64,000 bases of DNA. Origin: Mesorhizobium temperatum. Its GTDB lineage: Bacteria > Pseudomonadota > Alphaproteobacteria > Rhizobiales > Rhizobiaceae. Below, piece after piece: positions 16,213 to 25,109 of this stretch (position 1 is the first letter of the stretch; each line of letters starts with the position of its first letter). Position numbers and translations under genes: made by a program. Below the pieces are notes generated by a model. That model did no database searches and was not told the DNA's origin. It saw only the letters and a list, made by a program, of their open reading frames with translations. Where the stretch lies: positions 186,001 through 250,000 of the forward strand of contig NZ_NPKJ01000068.1 of NCBI RefSeq assembly GCF_002284575.1, in the 5' to 3' direction.

Positions 16213-16262
16213 CGTTTGCGAAGATAGGCTGCCGCTACGCAATGACCTGCGTTCGCTCGCCC

Positions 16263-16601
16263 TCAGTCGATAAAATCGGCGCGGTGCGGGGTAAAGCTGT
16301 CGACCAGGCGGCCGGCCTCGAGCGCCTTGACGCCATGGACCAAATTGGAAGGGACAATGAAGCTGCTTCCCGTCTCCAGGATCTCGGTCCTGCCGTCGAT
16401 GGTGACCTCGAAGCGGCCTTCGGCGACGTAGCTCGCCTGGACATGCGGGTGCGAATGCAGCGCACCGACACCGCCCTTGTCGAAGCCGAATTCGACCATC
16501 ATCAATTCGTCCGTATGCAGCAGCACACGCCTGCGATTGCCATCCGGGGTTGGCGTCCATGCGCCCTCGCCGGCATGCGAAAAGATCTTCGTTCCGGTCA
16601 T
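16263..16601 (-). CDS. kdgF: KdgF-like cupin, unsaturated uronate cyclic-to-linear conversion
   Basis: Small cupin of 112 residues. KdgF catalyses conversion of 4,5-unsaturated uronates from pectin or alginate lyases to the linear ketouronate. The metal-site pattern is visible: His49, His51 and Gln55 in ALHSHPHVQASYV, then His89 in VPSNLVHGV, matching the His/His/Gln/His set of characterised KdgF. ATG 16601 has AGGA at good spacing; a TTG two codons upstream is less likely. It is the last gene of the minus-strand uronate operon, 21 bases after kduD, which supports the functional call. Confidence 0.85.
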   Translation of the reverse strand: MTGTKIFSHAGEGAWTPTPDGNRRRVLLHTDELMMVEFGFDKGGVGALHSHPHVQASYVAEGRFEVTIDGRTEILETGSSFIVPSNLVHGVKALEAGRLVDSFTPHRADFID

Positions 16602-16622
16602 CGCCAAATCCTCATCATGGCC

Positions 16623-17390
16623 TCATCGCGCCAGCCAACCGCCGTCCACCGGCACCACCGCGCCATGCATGTAGTTCGACGCCGGCGCCAGCAGGAAGAC
16701 GGCCGCATCGCCGATGTCTTCCGGCCCGCCCCAACGCCCGGCCGGAATGCGCGCCAAAATGGCGGCGCTGCGGTCTGGATCGGCACGCAGCGCCTCGGTG
16801 TTGTTGGTTTCGATATAGCCTGGCGCAATACTGTTGACGTTGATGCCTTTCGACGCCCATTCGCCGGCGAGCAATCGGGTGATGCCGAGCACGCCGTGTT
16901 TCGAGGCGGTGTAGGAGGCAACGCGGATGCCGCCCTGGAAGCTCAGCACCGAGGCGATGTTGACGATCTTGCCGCGCCGTCCGGGATCGGCAAGCACGCG
17001 CCGGGCAAAGCTCTGGCTGAGAAAAAAGACCGTCTTCAGATTGACGTCCATGACGTCGTCCCAATCGGCTTCCGCCAAATCGACGGCGTCGGCGCGCCGG
17101 ATGATGCCGGCATTGTTGACCAGTCCGTCGAGCGGCCCGGTTTCGTCCCAGATGCGATCGAGCATTGCCTGGGCGGCGGCATGATCGGCAAGATCGCAGC
17201 GCACCGCCTCGAAGCGTCCGCCCGCCGCGGCGATCTTTTGCGCGGTCTCGTCCATCGCCGAACGGCCGACGCCGACCACCGCACCACCGGCGCGGGCGAT
17301 CGACAGGACGATGCCTTGGCCGATGCCGGTGTTGGCGCCGGTGACGAGGATGCGTTTGCCGGCCAGGCTGAAAGCCGAGAGGTCGCTCAC
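16623..17390 (-). CDS. kduD: 2-deoxy-D-gluconate / 2-keto-3-deoxygluconate dehydrogenase, SDR family
   Basis: NAD(P)-dependent reductase that converts 2,5-diketo-3-deoxygluconate (DKII) to 2-keto-3-deoxygluconate. The 255-residue short-chain dehydrogenase has TGANTGIGQG (cofactor loop), CDLADH, NNAGIIRR, catalytic Ser in ASVLSFQGG, YTASKHG (Tyr and Lys) and PGYIETNNTEALR. The GTG start at 17390 overlaps the kduI stop as GTGA, implying translational coupling. The longer in-frame ORF reads antiphase through the kduI end and is not part of the protein. Confidence 0.94.
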   Translation of the reverse strand: MSDLSAFSLAGKRILVTGANTGIGQGIVLSIARAGGAVVGVGRSAMDETAQKIAAAGGRFEAVRCDLADHAAAQAMLDRIWDETGPLDGLVNNAGIIRRADAVDLAEADWDDVMDVNLKTVFFLSQSFARRVLADPGRRGKIVNIASVLSFQGGIRVASYTASKHGVLGITRLLAGEWASKGINVNSIAPGYIETNNTEALRADPDRSAAILARIPAGRWGGPEDIGDAAVFLLAPASNYMHGAVVPVDGGWLAR

Positions 17391-18244
17391 CGCAGCTCTT
17401 CCATCGCTACCGGATCGACATCGGTGTAGTCGACATTGTCGCCGGCCATCGCCCAGATGAAGGCGTAGTTGGAGGTGCCGGCGCCCGAATGGATCGACCA
17501 TCCCGGCGACAGCACCGCCTCCTCATTGCGCATGACGAGATGGCGTGTCTCGTCCGGTTCGCCCATGAAATGGAACACGCGCGCCGCCTCCGGCAGGTCG
17601 AAATAGAGATAGGCCTCCATGCGCCGGTCATGCACATGGCACGGCATGGTGTTCCAGACCGAGCCTGACGCAAGCTGGGTCATGCCGACGACGAGTTGGC
17701 AGGTTTTCACGCCTCCGGCATGGATGAACTGGAAGATCGAGCGTTCGTTGCAGGTCGCCTGGCTGCCGAGATCGAGCCGCTTGGCATCGCCGATGCGGAT
17801 CAGCTGGCTTGGGTGGCTCTGATGCGCCGGCGCGCTGAGCAGATAGAACTTGGCCGGCTCGGCTGGATTGGCTGAGGCGAACGACACCTCGTTGGTGCCC
17901 ATCCCGAGATACAGCATGTCGCGCGGCTGCAGCTCGTAGGACTGGCCGCCGGCCTTCACGATGCCGGCGCCGCCGATGTTGACAGCGATCATTTCGCGGC
18001 GATCGAGAAAGTTCTTTGTCCCGGTCGGCTTGATCGCCTGCAGCGGAAGCGGTGCCCCGGCAGGCATGGCGCCACCGACGATCATGCGGTCGTAGTTTGT
18101 ATAGGTCAGGCCGATGCGGCCTAGCTGGAACAGCCCTTCGATCAGGAAATTATGACGAAGTTCGTCCGTCCCCATCGCCGCGGCGGTAACAGGGTCGATC
18201 GCGAAGCGCGAGGTGAAGTCGGTGTGATTATCAGTGTGATTCAT
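17387..18244 (-). CDS. kduI: 5-dehydro-4-deoxy-D-glucuronate isomerase (DKI isomerase)
   Basis: Converts 5-keto-4-deoxyuronate (DKI) to 2,5-diketo-3-deoxygluconate in unsaturated uronate breakdown. The 285-residue cupin-fold product carries the complete zinc site: His203, His205 and Glu210 in PCHVHDRRMEAY and His252 in SIHSGAGT. These align with the ligands H196, H198, E203 and H245 of the E. coli enzyme at a constant offset of seven. The ATG at 18244 lies 27 bases after the gntR stop in the same operon. Confidence 0.96.
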   Translation of the reverse strand: MNHTDNHTDFTSRFAIDPVTAAAMGTDELRHNFLIEGLFQLGRIGLTYTNYDRMIVGGAMPAGAPLPLQAIKPTGTKNFLDRREMIAVNIGGAGIVKAGGQSYELQPRDMLYLGMGTNEVSFASANPAEPAKFYLLSAPAHQSHPSQLIRIGDAKRLDLGSQATCNERSIFQFIHAGGVKTCQLVVGMTQLASGSVWNTMPCHVHDRRMEAYLYFDLPEAARVFHFMGEPDETRHLVMRNEEAVLSPGWSIHSGAGTSNYAFIWAMAGDNVDYTDVDPVAMEELR

Positions 18245-18271
18245 TACTGTCCCATTGGGCTGCCTTATTGA

Positions 18272-19048
18272 TCATTCGGTTGCCGCGGCCTTGACCGAAT
18301 CGGCATAAAAAATCTGACGTGCGTGCAGGCGCTCACGATAGCGCTGCTGGCTGGCGGTGAGATGCGCGCGCATGGCTTCGCGCGCGGACTCGGCATCGCC
18401 GGCCGTGATGGCGTTCAGGATCACCAGATGCTCGCCTTGCAGCCCGCGCTGGTAGACGTCGGATTGGGCGAGTTCGGTGGACCATGGCGACGTCACGTCG
18501 CAAGGAATGGCGCGCCGGCCGAGCACGTCGAGCATCTCGACATAGAAGGGATTGTTGGTGGCGCTGGCGATCGCCCGGTGGAAGGCGAGGTCGGCCGGAC
18601 CTGTCGGCTCGCCGTTCAAGAGCAGCCGCTCGAACTCGAAGAACGCCTCCTGGATCGCTGCTTCCTGCGCGGCGTTGCGACGGATAGCGGCCAGCCCGGC
18701 GGATTCGATCTCGATCGCCAGGCGCACCTCGAGCACGTTGAGTGCGATCGAATCCTTGCTGCCCATGTCGGCGGCCAGCGTGCCGAACATCGTCGAGATA
18801 TGCTCGGTGACGAAGACCCCGGCGCCCTGGCGCGGCTCGACCAGACCGTCGGCGGCAAGCTTGGCCAGCGCTTCGCGGATGACGGTGCGGCTGACCCCGA
18901 AGGTTTCGGTCAGCTGGCCCTCGGTCGGCAGCTTTTGGCCCGGCTGGATCTCGCCCGCCTGCAACTGCTTGCGGATCGCCGCAACCACGGTCTCCGACAG
19001 CTTGGGCTTGCGTTCGATCTTCAGGCTGATCGCCGTATCCGATGCCAT
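18272..19048 (-). CDS. GntR-family (FadR subfamily) regulator of the uronate operon
   Basis: A 258-residue repressor-type regulator. The N-terminal winged helix is clear (QPGQKLPTEGQLTETFGVSR then TVIREALAKLAADGLVEPRQ, GAGVFVTE). The helical C-terminal FCD domain has the metal-binding pattern seen as LEVRLAIEIESAGLAAI and ADLAFHRAIASATNNPFY. Encoded inside the operon between the TRAP permease and kduI, it most simply senses a uronate or ketouronate and controls this locus through the inverted repeat at 23443-23477; that link is inferred from position. ATG 19048 is preferred over a TTG two codons upstream. Confidence 0.92.
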   Translation of the reverse strand: MASDTAISLKIERKPKLSETVVAAIRKQLQAGEIQPGQKLPTEGQLTETFGVSRTVIREALAKLAADGLVEPRQGAGVFVTEHISTMFGTLAADMGSKDSIALNVLEVRLAIEIESAGLAAIRRNAAQEAAIQEAFFEFERLLLNGEPTGPADLAFHRAIASATNNPFYVEMLDVLGRRAIPCDVTSPWSTELAQSDVYQRGLQGEHLVILNAITAGDAESAREAMRAHLTASQQRYRERLHARQIFYADSVKAAATE

Positions 19049-19057
19049 TTCCAACCC

Positions 19058-20338
19058 CTATTTGAAGACGCTCGGCAGCCATAGCGAGATGGCCGGGATG
19101 TAAGTGACGAGCCCCAGCACCAGGAGGCCCGCCCCATAGAACGGCCAGATCGAGCGCATCGCTTCCCAGACGGATATCTTGCCCACTGCGCACGCCACGA
19201 ACTGCACTGCGCCCACTGGCGGCGTGTTCAGCCCGATGCCGAAGTTGAGGATCATGATCACGCCGAAATGCACCGGATCGACGCCGTAGGCCTGCGCCAC
19301 GGGCAGGAAGATCGGCGTGCAAATGATGATCGTCGGCCCCATGTCCATGAAGGTGCCGAGGAACAGCATCAAGAGGTTGAGCAGAAGAAGCACGACCAGC
19401 GGATCTTCCGAGATCGCGTTCATCGAGGCTATCAGCGCTGCCGGCACTTTCAGGAAGGCCATCAACCACGAGAACGCCGCCGCCATGCCGATGATGAGCA
19501 GCACCATGGCCGTGGTGCGCACGGCACCATGGGTGGCATGAACGAAACCTTCCCAGGTCATCTGCCGGTAAACTAGGACAGTCACGAGCAACGCATAGAT
19601 GACGGCGATGCAGGAACTCTCGGTAGCCGTGAAAACGCCCGATCGTACGCCGCCGAAGATGATCGCGATCAGCAGCAGGCCGGGCACCGCGACAGCGAAG
19701 AGATGCGCGACGGCGGCGAAGCCCGGAAACGGCTCGGTCGGATAACCGCGGGAGCGCGCCACGAAATAGGCGGTGATCATCAGTGCCAGGGCCAGTAGCA
19801 GGCCCGGGATGATGCCGGCGGTGAACAGGTCGGCGATGGAGATCTTTCCGCCTGCCGAAATCGAGTAGATGATCATGTTATGCGACGGCGGCAGGAGCAG
19901 CGCGATCAGCGCCGCCATCGACGTGACGTTGACGGCGTAATCCGCTCCATATCCACGCGCCTTCATCTGCGGGATCATTAAGCCGCCTACCGCCGCTGCC
20001 TCTGCCACTGCGGAACCGGAAATGCCGCCGAACAGTGTAGCGGTGGCGATGTTGACCTGCCCGAGGCCGCCGCGCATGTGGCCGACGAGCGAGCCGGCGA
20101 AGGCAACGATCTTGCTGGCGATGCCGCCGCGCACCATCAAGTCGCCGGCGTAGATGAAAAACGGAATGGCCAGCAGCGAAAAGACGCTCATGCCGGAATT
20201 CAGGCGCTGGAACACGATGAGCGGCGGCAGGCCCATGTAGAGGACGGTGGCAAAGCTTGCGACCCCGAGGCAGAAAGCGATCGGCGTGCCGATAAGCATC
20301 AGAACGGTGAAGACACCAAAGAGTATCCAGAGTTCCAT
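19058..20338 (-). CDS. dctM: TRAP transporter large permease (DctM)
   Basis: Integral membrane translocation subunit of a sodium-coupled tripartite periplasmic transporter. The 426-residue product is hydrophobic throughout, consistent with about 12 spans. It shows DctM hallmarks: LFGGISGSAVAEAAAVGGLM, LLPPSHNMIIYS, GIIPGLLLAL, FLGTFMDMGPTIIICTPIFL and LNFGIGLNTPPVGAVQFVAC. It follows dctQ by 4 bases and precedes gntR by 9, so it is tightly embedded in the operon. The substrate is probably a uronate or unsaturated oligouronate, judging from neighbours. Confidence 0.95.
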   Translation of the reverse strand: MELWILFGVFTVLMLIGTPIAFCLGVASFATVLYMGLPPLIVFQRLNSGMSVFSLLAIPFFIYAGDLMVRGGIASKIVAFAGSLVGHMRGGLGQVNIATATLFGGISGSAVAEAAAVGGLMIPQMKARGYGADYAVNVTSMAALIALLLPPSHNMIIYSISAGGKISIADLFTAGIIPGLLLALALMITAYFVARSRGYPTEPFPGFAAVAHLFAVAVPGLLLIAIIFGGVRSGVFTATESSCIAVIYALLVTVLVYRQMTWEGFVHATHGAVRTTAMVLLIIGMAAAFSWLMAFLKVPAALIASMNAISEDPLVVLLLLNLLMLFLGTFMDMGPTIIICTPIFLPVAQAYGVDPVHFGVIMILNFGIGLNTPPVGAVQFVACAVGKISVWEAMRSIWPFYGAGLLVLGLVTYIPAISLWLPSVFK

Positions 20339-20342
20339 TGCG

Positions 20343-20921
20343 TCAGACCTTCACGTTCGCTGTGTCGAGTTCGGCTGCGACTTCCGCCGGCGGCAGTTCA
20401 TCGAGCGCATCGTCGATCGCCGCACCGGAAAGGCGAAGCACAATGCGCTCCAGCGTAAAGAGCACGATGAGCGCGCCTCCCGCGACAAGCGGGACGTAGT
20501 CCCAGCCCCCTGATATGCCGAGCGACGGCAAGGTGGCGCCCCAGGTCAATGCGACCAGTTGGCTGCCGTACCAGATCATGCCGATGCCGAAGGCGAGCGC
20601 GACGAGGTCCGAGATCATCCTCAGCCAACGCTTGCCGCCTTTCGGCAGCACGTAGAGCAGGACGTCGAAGCCGAGGTGATAGTTCTCGCGCACCCCGACG
20701 GCAGCGCCGAGGAAAATGAACCAGCTCATCAGCATCACCGAGCCCTGCTCGGTCCAGCTCGGCGAGCGGTTCAGAACATAGCGGCCGAACACCTGCCAGG
20801 CGACGAAGGCGGTCATCAGCACCAGCCCGACGCCGGCGATCCACAGCGCCGCCGTGCTGACGCGCGACATCGCCCGCGCGATGCCGGACAGGGGCGGTCT
20901 CTGTTCTGAGCTGGAGGTCAC
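20343..20921 (-). CDS. dctQ: TRAP transporter small permease (DctQ)
   Basis: Small membrane subunit pairing with DctM. The product is about 192 residues with four hydrophobic segments (ALWIAGVGLVLMTAFVAWQV, SVMLMSWFIFLGAAVGVREN, LVALAFGIGMIWYG, VPLVAGGALIVLFTLERIVL). VFGRYVLNRSPSWTEQ between the first two is a typical DctQ signature. The GTG start at 20921 with GGAGAG just upstream is chosen; a TTG at 20936 is the longer option. Lies 52 bases past the dctP stop side by side in the operon. Confidence 0.92.
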   Translation of the reverse strand: MTSSSEQRPPLSGIARAMSRVSTAALWIAGVGLVLMTAFVAWQVFGRYVLNRSPSWTEQGSVMLMSWFIFLGAAVGVRENYHLGFDVLLYVLPKGGKRWLRMISDLVALAFGIGMIWYGSQLVALTWGATLPSLGISGGWDYVPLVAGGALIVLFTLERIVLRLSGAAIDDALDELPPAEVAAELDTANVKV

Positions 20922-20973
20922 CGGTTCTCTCCGCAAGAGGATGGCGGCGCGGAAATCCCGCGCCGCCGCTTGA

Positions 20974-21951
20974 TCACTGCACGGCCCTAATGGCCTCGAC
21001 CATCGCCTTCAGCTTGTCGTCCTTGACGTGCTTTTCGTAGACCGGACCCATCGCGTCGATGAAGGGCTGCTTGTCCGGCGTCGTGATCTGCGAACCGGCC
21101 GCCTCGACCTTGGCACGCGATTCCTTGACCTTGGCGGCCCACAGCTCACGCTGCTTGGCGACGCTTTCCTTGGCGGCCGCCTTGAAGATCGCCTGGTCTT
21201 CCGGCGTCAGCTTGTCCCAGCTCGACTTCGCCATGACGAAGGCTTCCGGCACCATCGTGTGCTCGTCAAGCGAATAGAACTTGGCGACTTCCGCATGCTT
21301 GGCGGTGTCGTAGCTCGGAAAATTGTTCTCCGCGCCGTCGATGACCCCGGTCTCGATCGCCGAATACACCTCGCCATACGGCATCGGCGTCGCGTTGGCG
21401 CCGAGTGCCGCCACCATGTCGACGAAGATGTCGGACTGGATGACGCGGAACTTCATGCCGGCCATATCGGCTACAGAGTTGATCGGCTTCTTCGAATTGT
21501 AGAAGGAGCGCGCGCCGCCGTCATAGAAGGCGAGCAGCACCAGCCCGACCTGTTCGAACGCCGCCGCGATCTGGTCTCCGACCGGTCCGTCCATGACCTT
21601 GTGCATATGGTCTTCCGAGCGGAAGATGTAGGGCAGCGAGGGCACGGTGGTTTCGGGGATGAGCCCGTTGAACGGCGCCATCGAGACGCGGTTGAGGTCG
21701 ATCACGCCGGAGCGCACCTGCTCGATCGTGTCCTTTTCCTCGCCGAGCTGCGCGGAATGGTAGACATCGACCGAATAGCGGCCGGCCGTGCGCTCCTTGA
21801 CAAGCTCGCCAAAATATTTGACCGCCTCGACCGTCGGATAGCCGTCCGGGTGCGTGTCGGACGAGCGCAGAACCGTCTGGGCGCTTGCCGTTCCGGCCAT
21901 CAGTGCGGCGGCCAATAGCGTAGCTCCCGCCAGTCTAGAAAAATGCAGCAT
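20974..21951 (-). CDS. dctP: TRAP transporter substrate-binding protein (DctP)
   Basis: Periplasmic solute receptor. The 325-residue product has a Sec signal (HFSRLAGATLLAAALMAGTASA) and then the DctP fold: VKYFGELVKERTAGRYSVDV, YHSAQLGEEKDTIEQVRSGV, GGARSFYNSKKPINSVADMA, GMKFRVIQSDIFVDMVAALG (with the conserved Arg that binds substrate carboxylates) and IETGVIDGAENNFPSYDT. An acidic sugar ligand is consistent with that arginine and the operon context. ATG 21951 with AGGAA upstream directly precedes the signal peptide. Confidence 0.94.
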   Translation of the reverse strand: MLHFSRLAGATLLAAALMAGTASAQTVLRSSDTHPDGYPTVEAVKYFGELVKERTAGRYSVDVYHSAQLGEEKDTIEQVRSGVIDLNRVSMAPFNGLIPETTVPSLPYIFRSEDHMHKVMDGPVGDQIAAAFEQVGLVLLAFYDGGARSFYNSKKPINSVADMAGMKFRVIQSDIFVDMVAALGANATPMPYGEVYSAIETGVIDGAENNFPSYDTAKHAEVAKFYSLDEHTMVPEAFVMAKSSWDKLTPEDQAIFKAAAKESVAKQRELWAAKVKESRAKVEAAGSQITTPDKQPFIDAMGPVYEKHVKDDKLKAMVEAIRAVQ

Positions 21952-21987
21952 TGGGTTCCTCCCGTTGAACGATGGCGGCAAGCGCCG

Positions 21988-23397
21988 TTAGAGCCGGTAC
22001 GCCTTTTTCGCGAGCGTATAGGCAAGTTCCTGCGCCAGCTCCTGCGCCTCGTCCTCGCGGAGCCGGTGCTCGGCGACGAGACGCGCAAGAAAGGCGCAAT
22101 CGACCCGACGCGCCACATCGTGGCGAGCCGGGATGGATGGAAAGGCGCGGGTATCGTCGTTAAAGCCGACGGTGTTGTAGAAGCCGGCCGTCTCGGTGGT
22201 CATCTCGCGGAACCGGCGCATGCCCTCCGGGCTGTCGTGGAACCACCAGGCCGGCCCGAGTTTCAGCGCCGGATAAACGCCGGCGAGCGGCGCCAGCTCG
22301 CGCGCATAGCTGGTCTCGTCCAGCGTGAAGAGGATGATTGTAAGGTCGCGCTCCAGGCCGACGCAGTCGAGCAGCGGCTTTAGCGCCGTCACATAGTCGG
22401 TTCTGGCCGGGATATCGAAACCCTTGTCTCTGCCGAATTTTTGGAAGACGGAAGGCGAATGATTGCGCCAGGAGCCGGGATGGATCTGCAGGACGAGCCC
22501 ATCGTCGCGGCTCATCTTGGCCATCTCCGTCAGCATCTGGGCGCGAAACAGTTTTCGCTCACGCTCGTCGTCCGAGCCCCGGCGGATGCGGTTGAACAGC
22601 TCCTGCGCGGCGGGATCCGAAAGATTGGCGGTCTCCGCTGTCGGATGGCCGTGATCCGACGCGGTCGCCCCGAAACTTTTGAAGAAGGCCCTTCTCTGGC
22701 GATGCGCATCGAGATAGCCGGCCCAGGTGCCGGTGTCGCAGCCGGTGATGTCGCCGAGCCGATCGAGATTGGCCGAAAAGCCTTCGAAATCGGGATCGAC
22801 GACCGCGTCCGGCCGGTAGGCGGTGACGACGCGGCCCTCCCAGCCGCTGTCGCGGATCATCTGGTGCCATCTGAGATCGTCGAGCGCGCCTTCGGTCGTC
22901 GCGATGACCTCAATGTTGAAGCGCTCGAACAGCGCTCGCGGGCGAAAATTCTCCCACTGCAGCAAGGTCGAGATGGTGTCGTAATGGCGGTCGGCGGTTG
23001 CGGCCGTCAGCGGCTCTTCGATGCCGAACAGATGGGCAAGCACATGGTCGAACCACAGCCGCGTCGGTGTGCCGCGGAACAGATAATAGTGCTCGGCGAA
23101 GCGCCGCCAGATCGTCCTGCCGTCGGTCTCCACCGGTGAGCCATCGAGCGTTGGCACGCCGAGATCCTCGAGCCGGACGCCCTGGCTGAACAGCATGCGG
23201 AAGATGTAATGGTCCGGCACAACAAGCAATTGCGCCGGATCGGGGAATGCCTCATTGAGGGCATACCAGCGCGGATCGGTGTGACCGTGCGGGCTGACGA
23301 TCGGCAGATCCTTGACAGCTGCGTAGAGATCGCGGGCAAGCGAACGCGGATGCGCCTCCGAGGGAAACAGCAAATCCGGATCGGTCAGTACGGCCAC
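21988..23397 (-). CDS. uxaC: Uronate isomerase (glucuronate/galacturonate isomerase)
   Basis: Interconverts glucuronate with fructuronate and galacturonate with tagaturonate. The 469-residue amidohydrolase-superfamily product begins the fold at IVSPHGHTDPRWYA (His37, His39), and has GDITGCDTGTWAGYLDAH, FFKSFGATASDHGHPTAE, VLQIHPGSWRNHSP and FNDDTRAFPSIPARHDVARR, all family-typical. The GTG start at 23397 sits behind GGGAGG; the overlapping ATG two bases upstream is out of frame and stops at once. It is the first gene of the eight-gene minus-strand operon and faces the divergent oxidoreductase gene across the operator at 23443-23477. Confidence 0.95.
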   Translation of the reverse strand: MAVLTDPDLLFPSEAHPRSLARDLYAAVKDLPIVSPHGHTDPRWYALNEAFPDPAQLLVVPDHYIFRMLFSQGVRLEDLGVPTLDGSPVETDGRTIWRRFAEHYYLFRGTPTRLWFDHVLAHLFGIEEPLTAATADRHYDTISTLLQWENFRPRALFERFNIEVIATTEGALDDLRWHQMIRDSGWEGRVVTAYRPDAVVDPDFEGFSANLDRLGDITGCDTGTWAGYLDAHRQRRAFFKSFGATASDHGHPTAETANLSDPAAQELFNRIRRGSDDERERKLFRAQMLTEMAKMSRDDGLVLQIHPGSWRNHSPSVFQKFGRDKGFDIPARTDYVTALKPLLDCVGLERDLTIILFTLDETSYARELAPLAGVYPALKLGPAWWFHDSPEGMRRFREMTTETAGFYNTVGFNDDTRAFPSIPARHDVARRVDCAFLARLVAEHRLREDEAQELAQELAYTLAKKAYRL

Positions 23398-23442
23398 ATC
23401 AATCCTCCCAATCCGGCATCGGTAGGATCGAAAAGAAATAAT

Positions 23443-23477
23443 GTCAACATACAAAAAATAGATTGTTGTATGATGAC
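23443..23477. promoter_or_regulatory. Inverted-repeat operator between uxaC and uxuB
   Basis: GTCAACATACAA (23443-23454) and TTGTATGATGAC (23466-23477) are inverted copies matching at 11 of 12 positions, separated by 11 bases. The site lies in the 175-base divergent promoter region of the uronate locus, centred about 60 bases upstream of uxaC and 110 upstream of the oxidoreductase ATG. A FadR-type GntR dimer, or two dimers, encoded at 18272 is the obvious candidate to bind. Confidence 0.7.
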
Positions 23478-23572
23478 TTTTACGCAACGTCAGCCCATTG
23501 TGCGGGAAAGAAACGGATGCTACGCCGCATGCCGGCCACACCCGGCACGAGCTCGATCAGACCCATCGCACG

Positions 23573-25057
23573 ATGACAGACAGACGCCTTTCCAACAGCA
23601 CGCGGCAGGCATTGCCGGCCTCGGTCGCGGTCCCCGGATACGACCGCAACCATGTCGTACCCGGCATCGTCCATCTCGGCGTCGGCGCATTCCACCGCGC
23701 CCATCAGGCAGCCTATATCGACGACTGCCTGGCGGCGGGAGAGATGGATTGGGGCATTGTCGGCGTCTCGCTGCGCAGCGCCGACACACGCGACGCGCTG
23801 GCGCCGCAGGACGGACTTTACACGCTGGCGGTCAGGAGCAGCGACCGCGAAAGCCTGCGCGTCGTCGGCTCGATCCTGTCGATGCTGGTGGCGCCGGAAG
23901 ATCCGGGTGCGGTGCTGGCCGCGCTGACTGACCCGCGCACCTCCATCGTCACGCTGACGATCACCGAAAAGGCCTATCTCAGGGTGGCGGGTGGCGGACT
24001 GGACACGGCCCATCCCGACATCGTCCACGATTTGGCCAACCCGCAAATGCCGCGAACGGCGCATGGTTTTCTGGCCGAATCGCTTGCGCGCCGCCGCGCC
24101 GCCGGTATCCAGCCATTCACCCTGCTGTGCTGCGACAACCTCCCCGCCAACGGCGCCACGCTGCACCGGCTGCTGGTCGAGTTCGCCGCCTTGCGCGGTA
24201 CCGATCTCGCCCGCCATATCGCCGACGAGGTGGCGTTTCCGTCGAGCATGGTGGATCGCATCGTGCCGGCGACCACCGATGCCGACCGGGCACGGATATC
24301 AGGCCAGCTCGGCGTCGAGGACGCCTGGCCTGTGATGACCGAGCCGTTCTGCCAATGGGTGGTCGAAGACGATTTCCCGGCGGGCAGGCCGGCCTGGGAA
24401 AGGTTCGGCGTCACCATGGTCGGTGATGTCGGGCCGTTCGAGGACATGAAGCTGCGCCTGCTCAACGGCTCGCATTCGGCCATCGCCTATCTCGGCCTGC
24501 TCAGCGGCTTTGAGACGGTCGACCGCGCCTTCGCCAATCCGGCGATCCGGCAGTTCGTCGACGGATTGTGGGCCGAGGCCATCACGACGCTGCCGAAGGA
24601 CGCCGGGCTCGACACGGCCGACTACACCGCCCAGCTCGCCGAGCGTTATTCGAACACCGCGCTTGCTCATCGGACGGCGCAGATCGCCAATGATGGCAGC
24701 CAGAAACTGCCGCAGCGCATCGTCGCCTCGGCCATGGAGCGGCTGAGTGCCGGCGCCCCGCCCGCGCATCTGATGCTGGTGGTGGCCGCCTGGATCGCCG
24801 CTTGCGAGGCGCGCGGCAAAGCCTTGCCGGAAAACCATTTCACCGACCCGCTCGACACGTCGCTGGCCGCACTCGACACTCGGCATCTGTCGGCTGACGA
24901 AGCGGTGGCGGCGGTGTTCGACCTGGCCGGCTTCGCCAAGGGCGGTGCTGAGCGCCTGACGCTGATCGACCTCGCGGCCGCCCATCTCGAACGCCTGCGG
25001 CAGGGCGGCGTGGCTGCTGCTTTCACAGCGCTGGGCATACAGGGTGAGAAAACATGA
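23573..25057 (+). CDS. uxuB: Mannitol dehydrogenase-family oxidoreductase, probable fructuronate reductase
   Basis: NAD-dependent polyol/uronate dehydrogenase, 494 residues. Typical family segments: PGIVHLGVGAFHRAHQAAYI (cofactor domain), TLTITEKAYLR, LLCCDNLPANGATL, PSSMVDRIVPATT, EPFCQWVVEDDFPAGRPAWE and MKLRLLNGSHSAIAYLG (with the catalytic lysine). Beside uxaC the likely reaction is fructuronate to mannonate (UxuB); tagaturonate reductase (UxaB) or mannitol dehydrogenase cannot be excluded from sequence alone. ATG 23573 is chosen although its ribosome site is weak; an upstream TTG at 23498 would add a poor N-terminal stretch. Divergent from the kdu/TRAP operon. Confidence 0.88.
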   Translation: MTDRRLSNSTRQALPASVAVPGYDRNHVVPGIVHLGVGAFHRAHQAAYIDDCLAAGEMDWGIVGVSLRSADTRDALAPQDGLYTLAVRSSDRESLRVVGSILSMLVAPEDPGAVLAALTDPRTSIVTLTITEKAYLRVAGGGLDTAHPDIVHDLANPQMPRTAHGFLAESLARRRAAGIQPFTLLCCDNLPANGATLHRLLVEFAALRGTDLARHIADEVAFPSSMVDRIVPATTDADRARISGQLGVEDAWPVMTEPFCQWVVEDDFPAGRPAWERFGVTMVGDVGPFEDMKLRLLNGSHSAIAYLGLLSGFETVDRAFANPAIRQFVDGLWAEAITTLPKDAGLDTADYTAQLAERYSNTALAHRTAQIANDGSQKLPQRIVASAMERLSAGAPPAHLMLVVAAWIAACEARGKALPENHFTDPLDTSLAALDTRHLSADEAVAAVFDLAGFAKGGAERLTLIDLAAAHLERLRQGGVAAAFTALGIQGEKT

Positions 25058-25109
25058 GGCAGAGCCGCGCGCCAGTCGTGCGTGCAGTGGAAGCGCTGAC
25101 GACTTGAAG

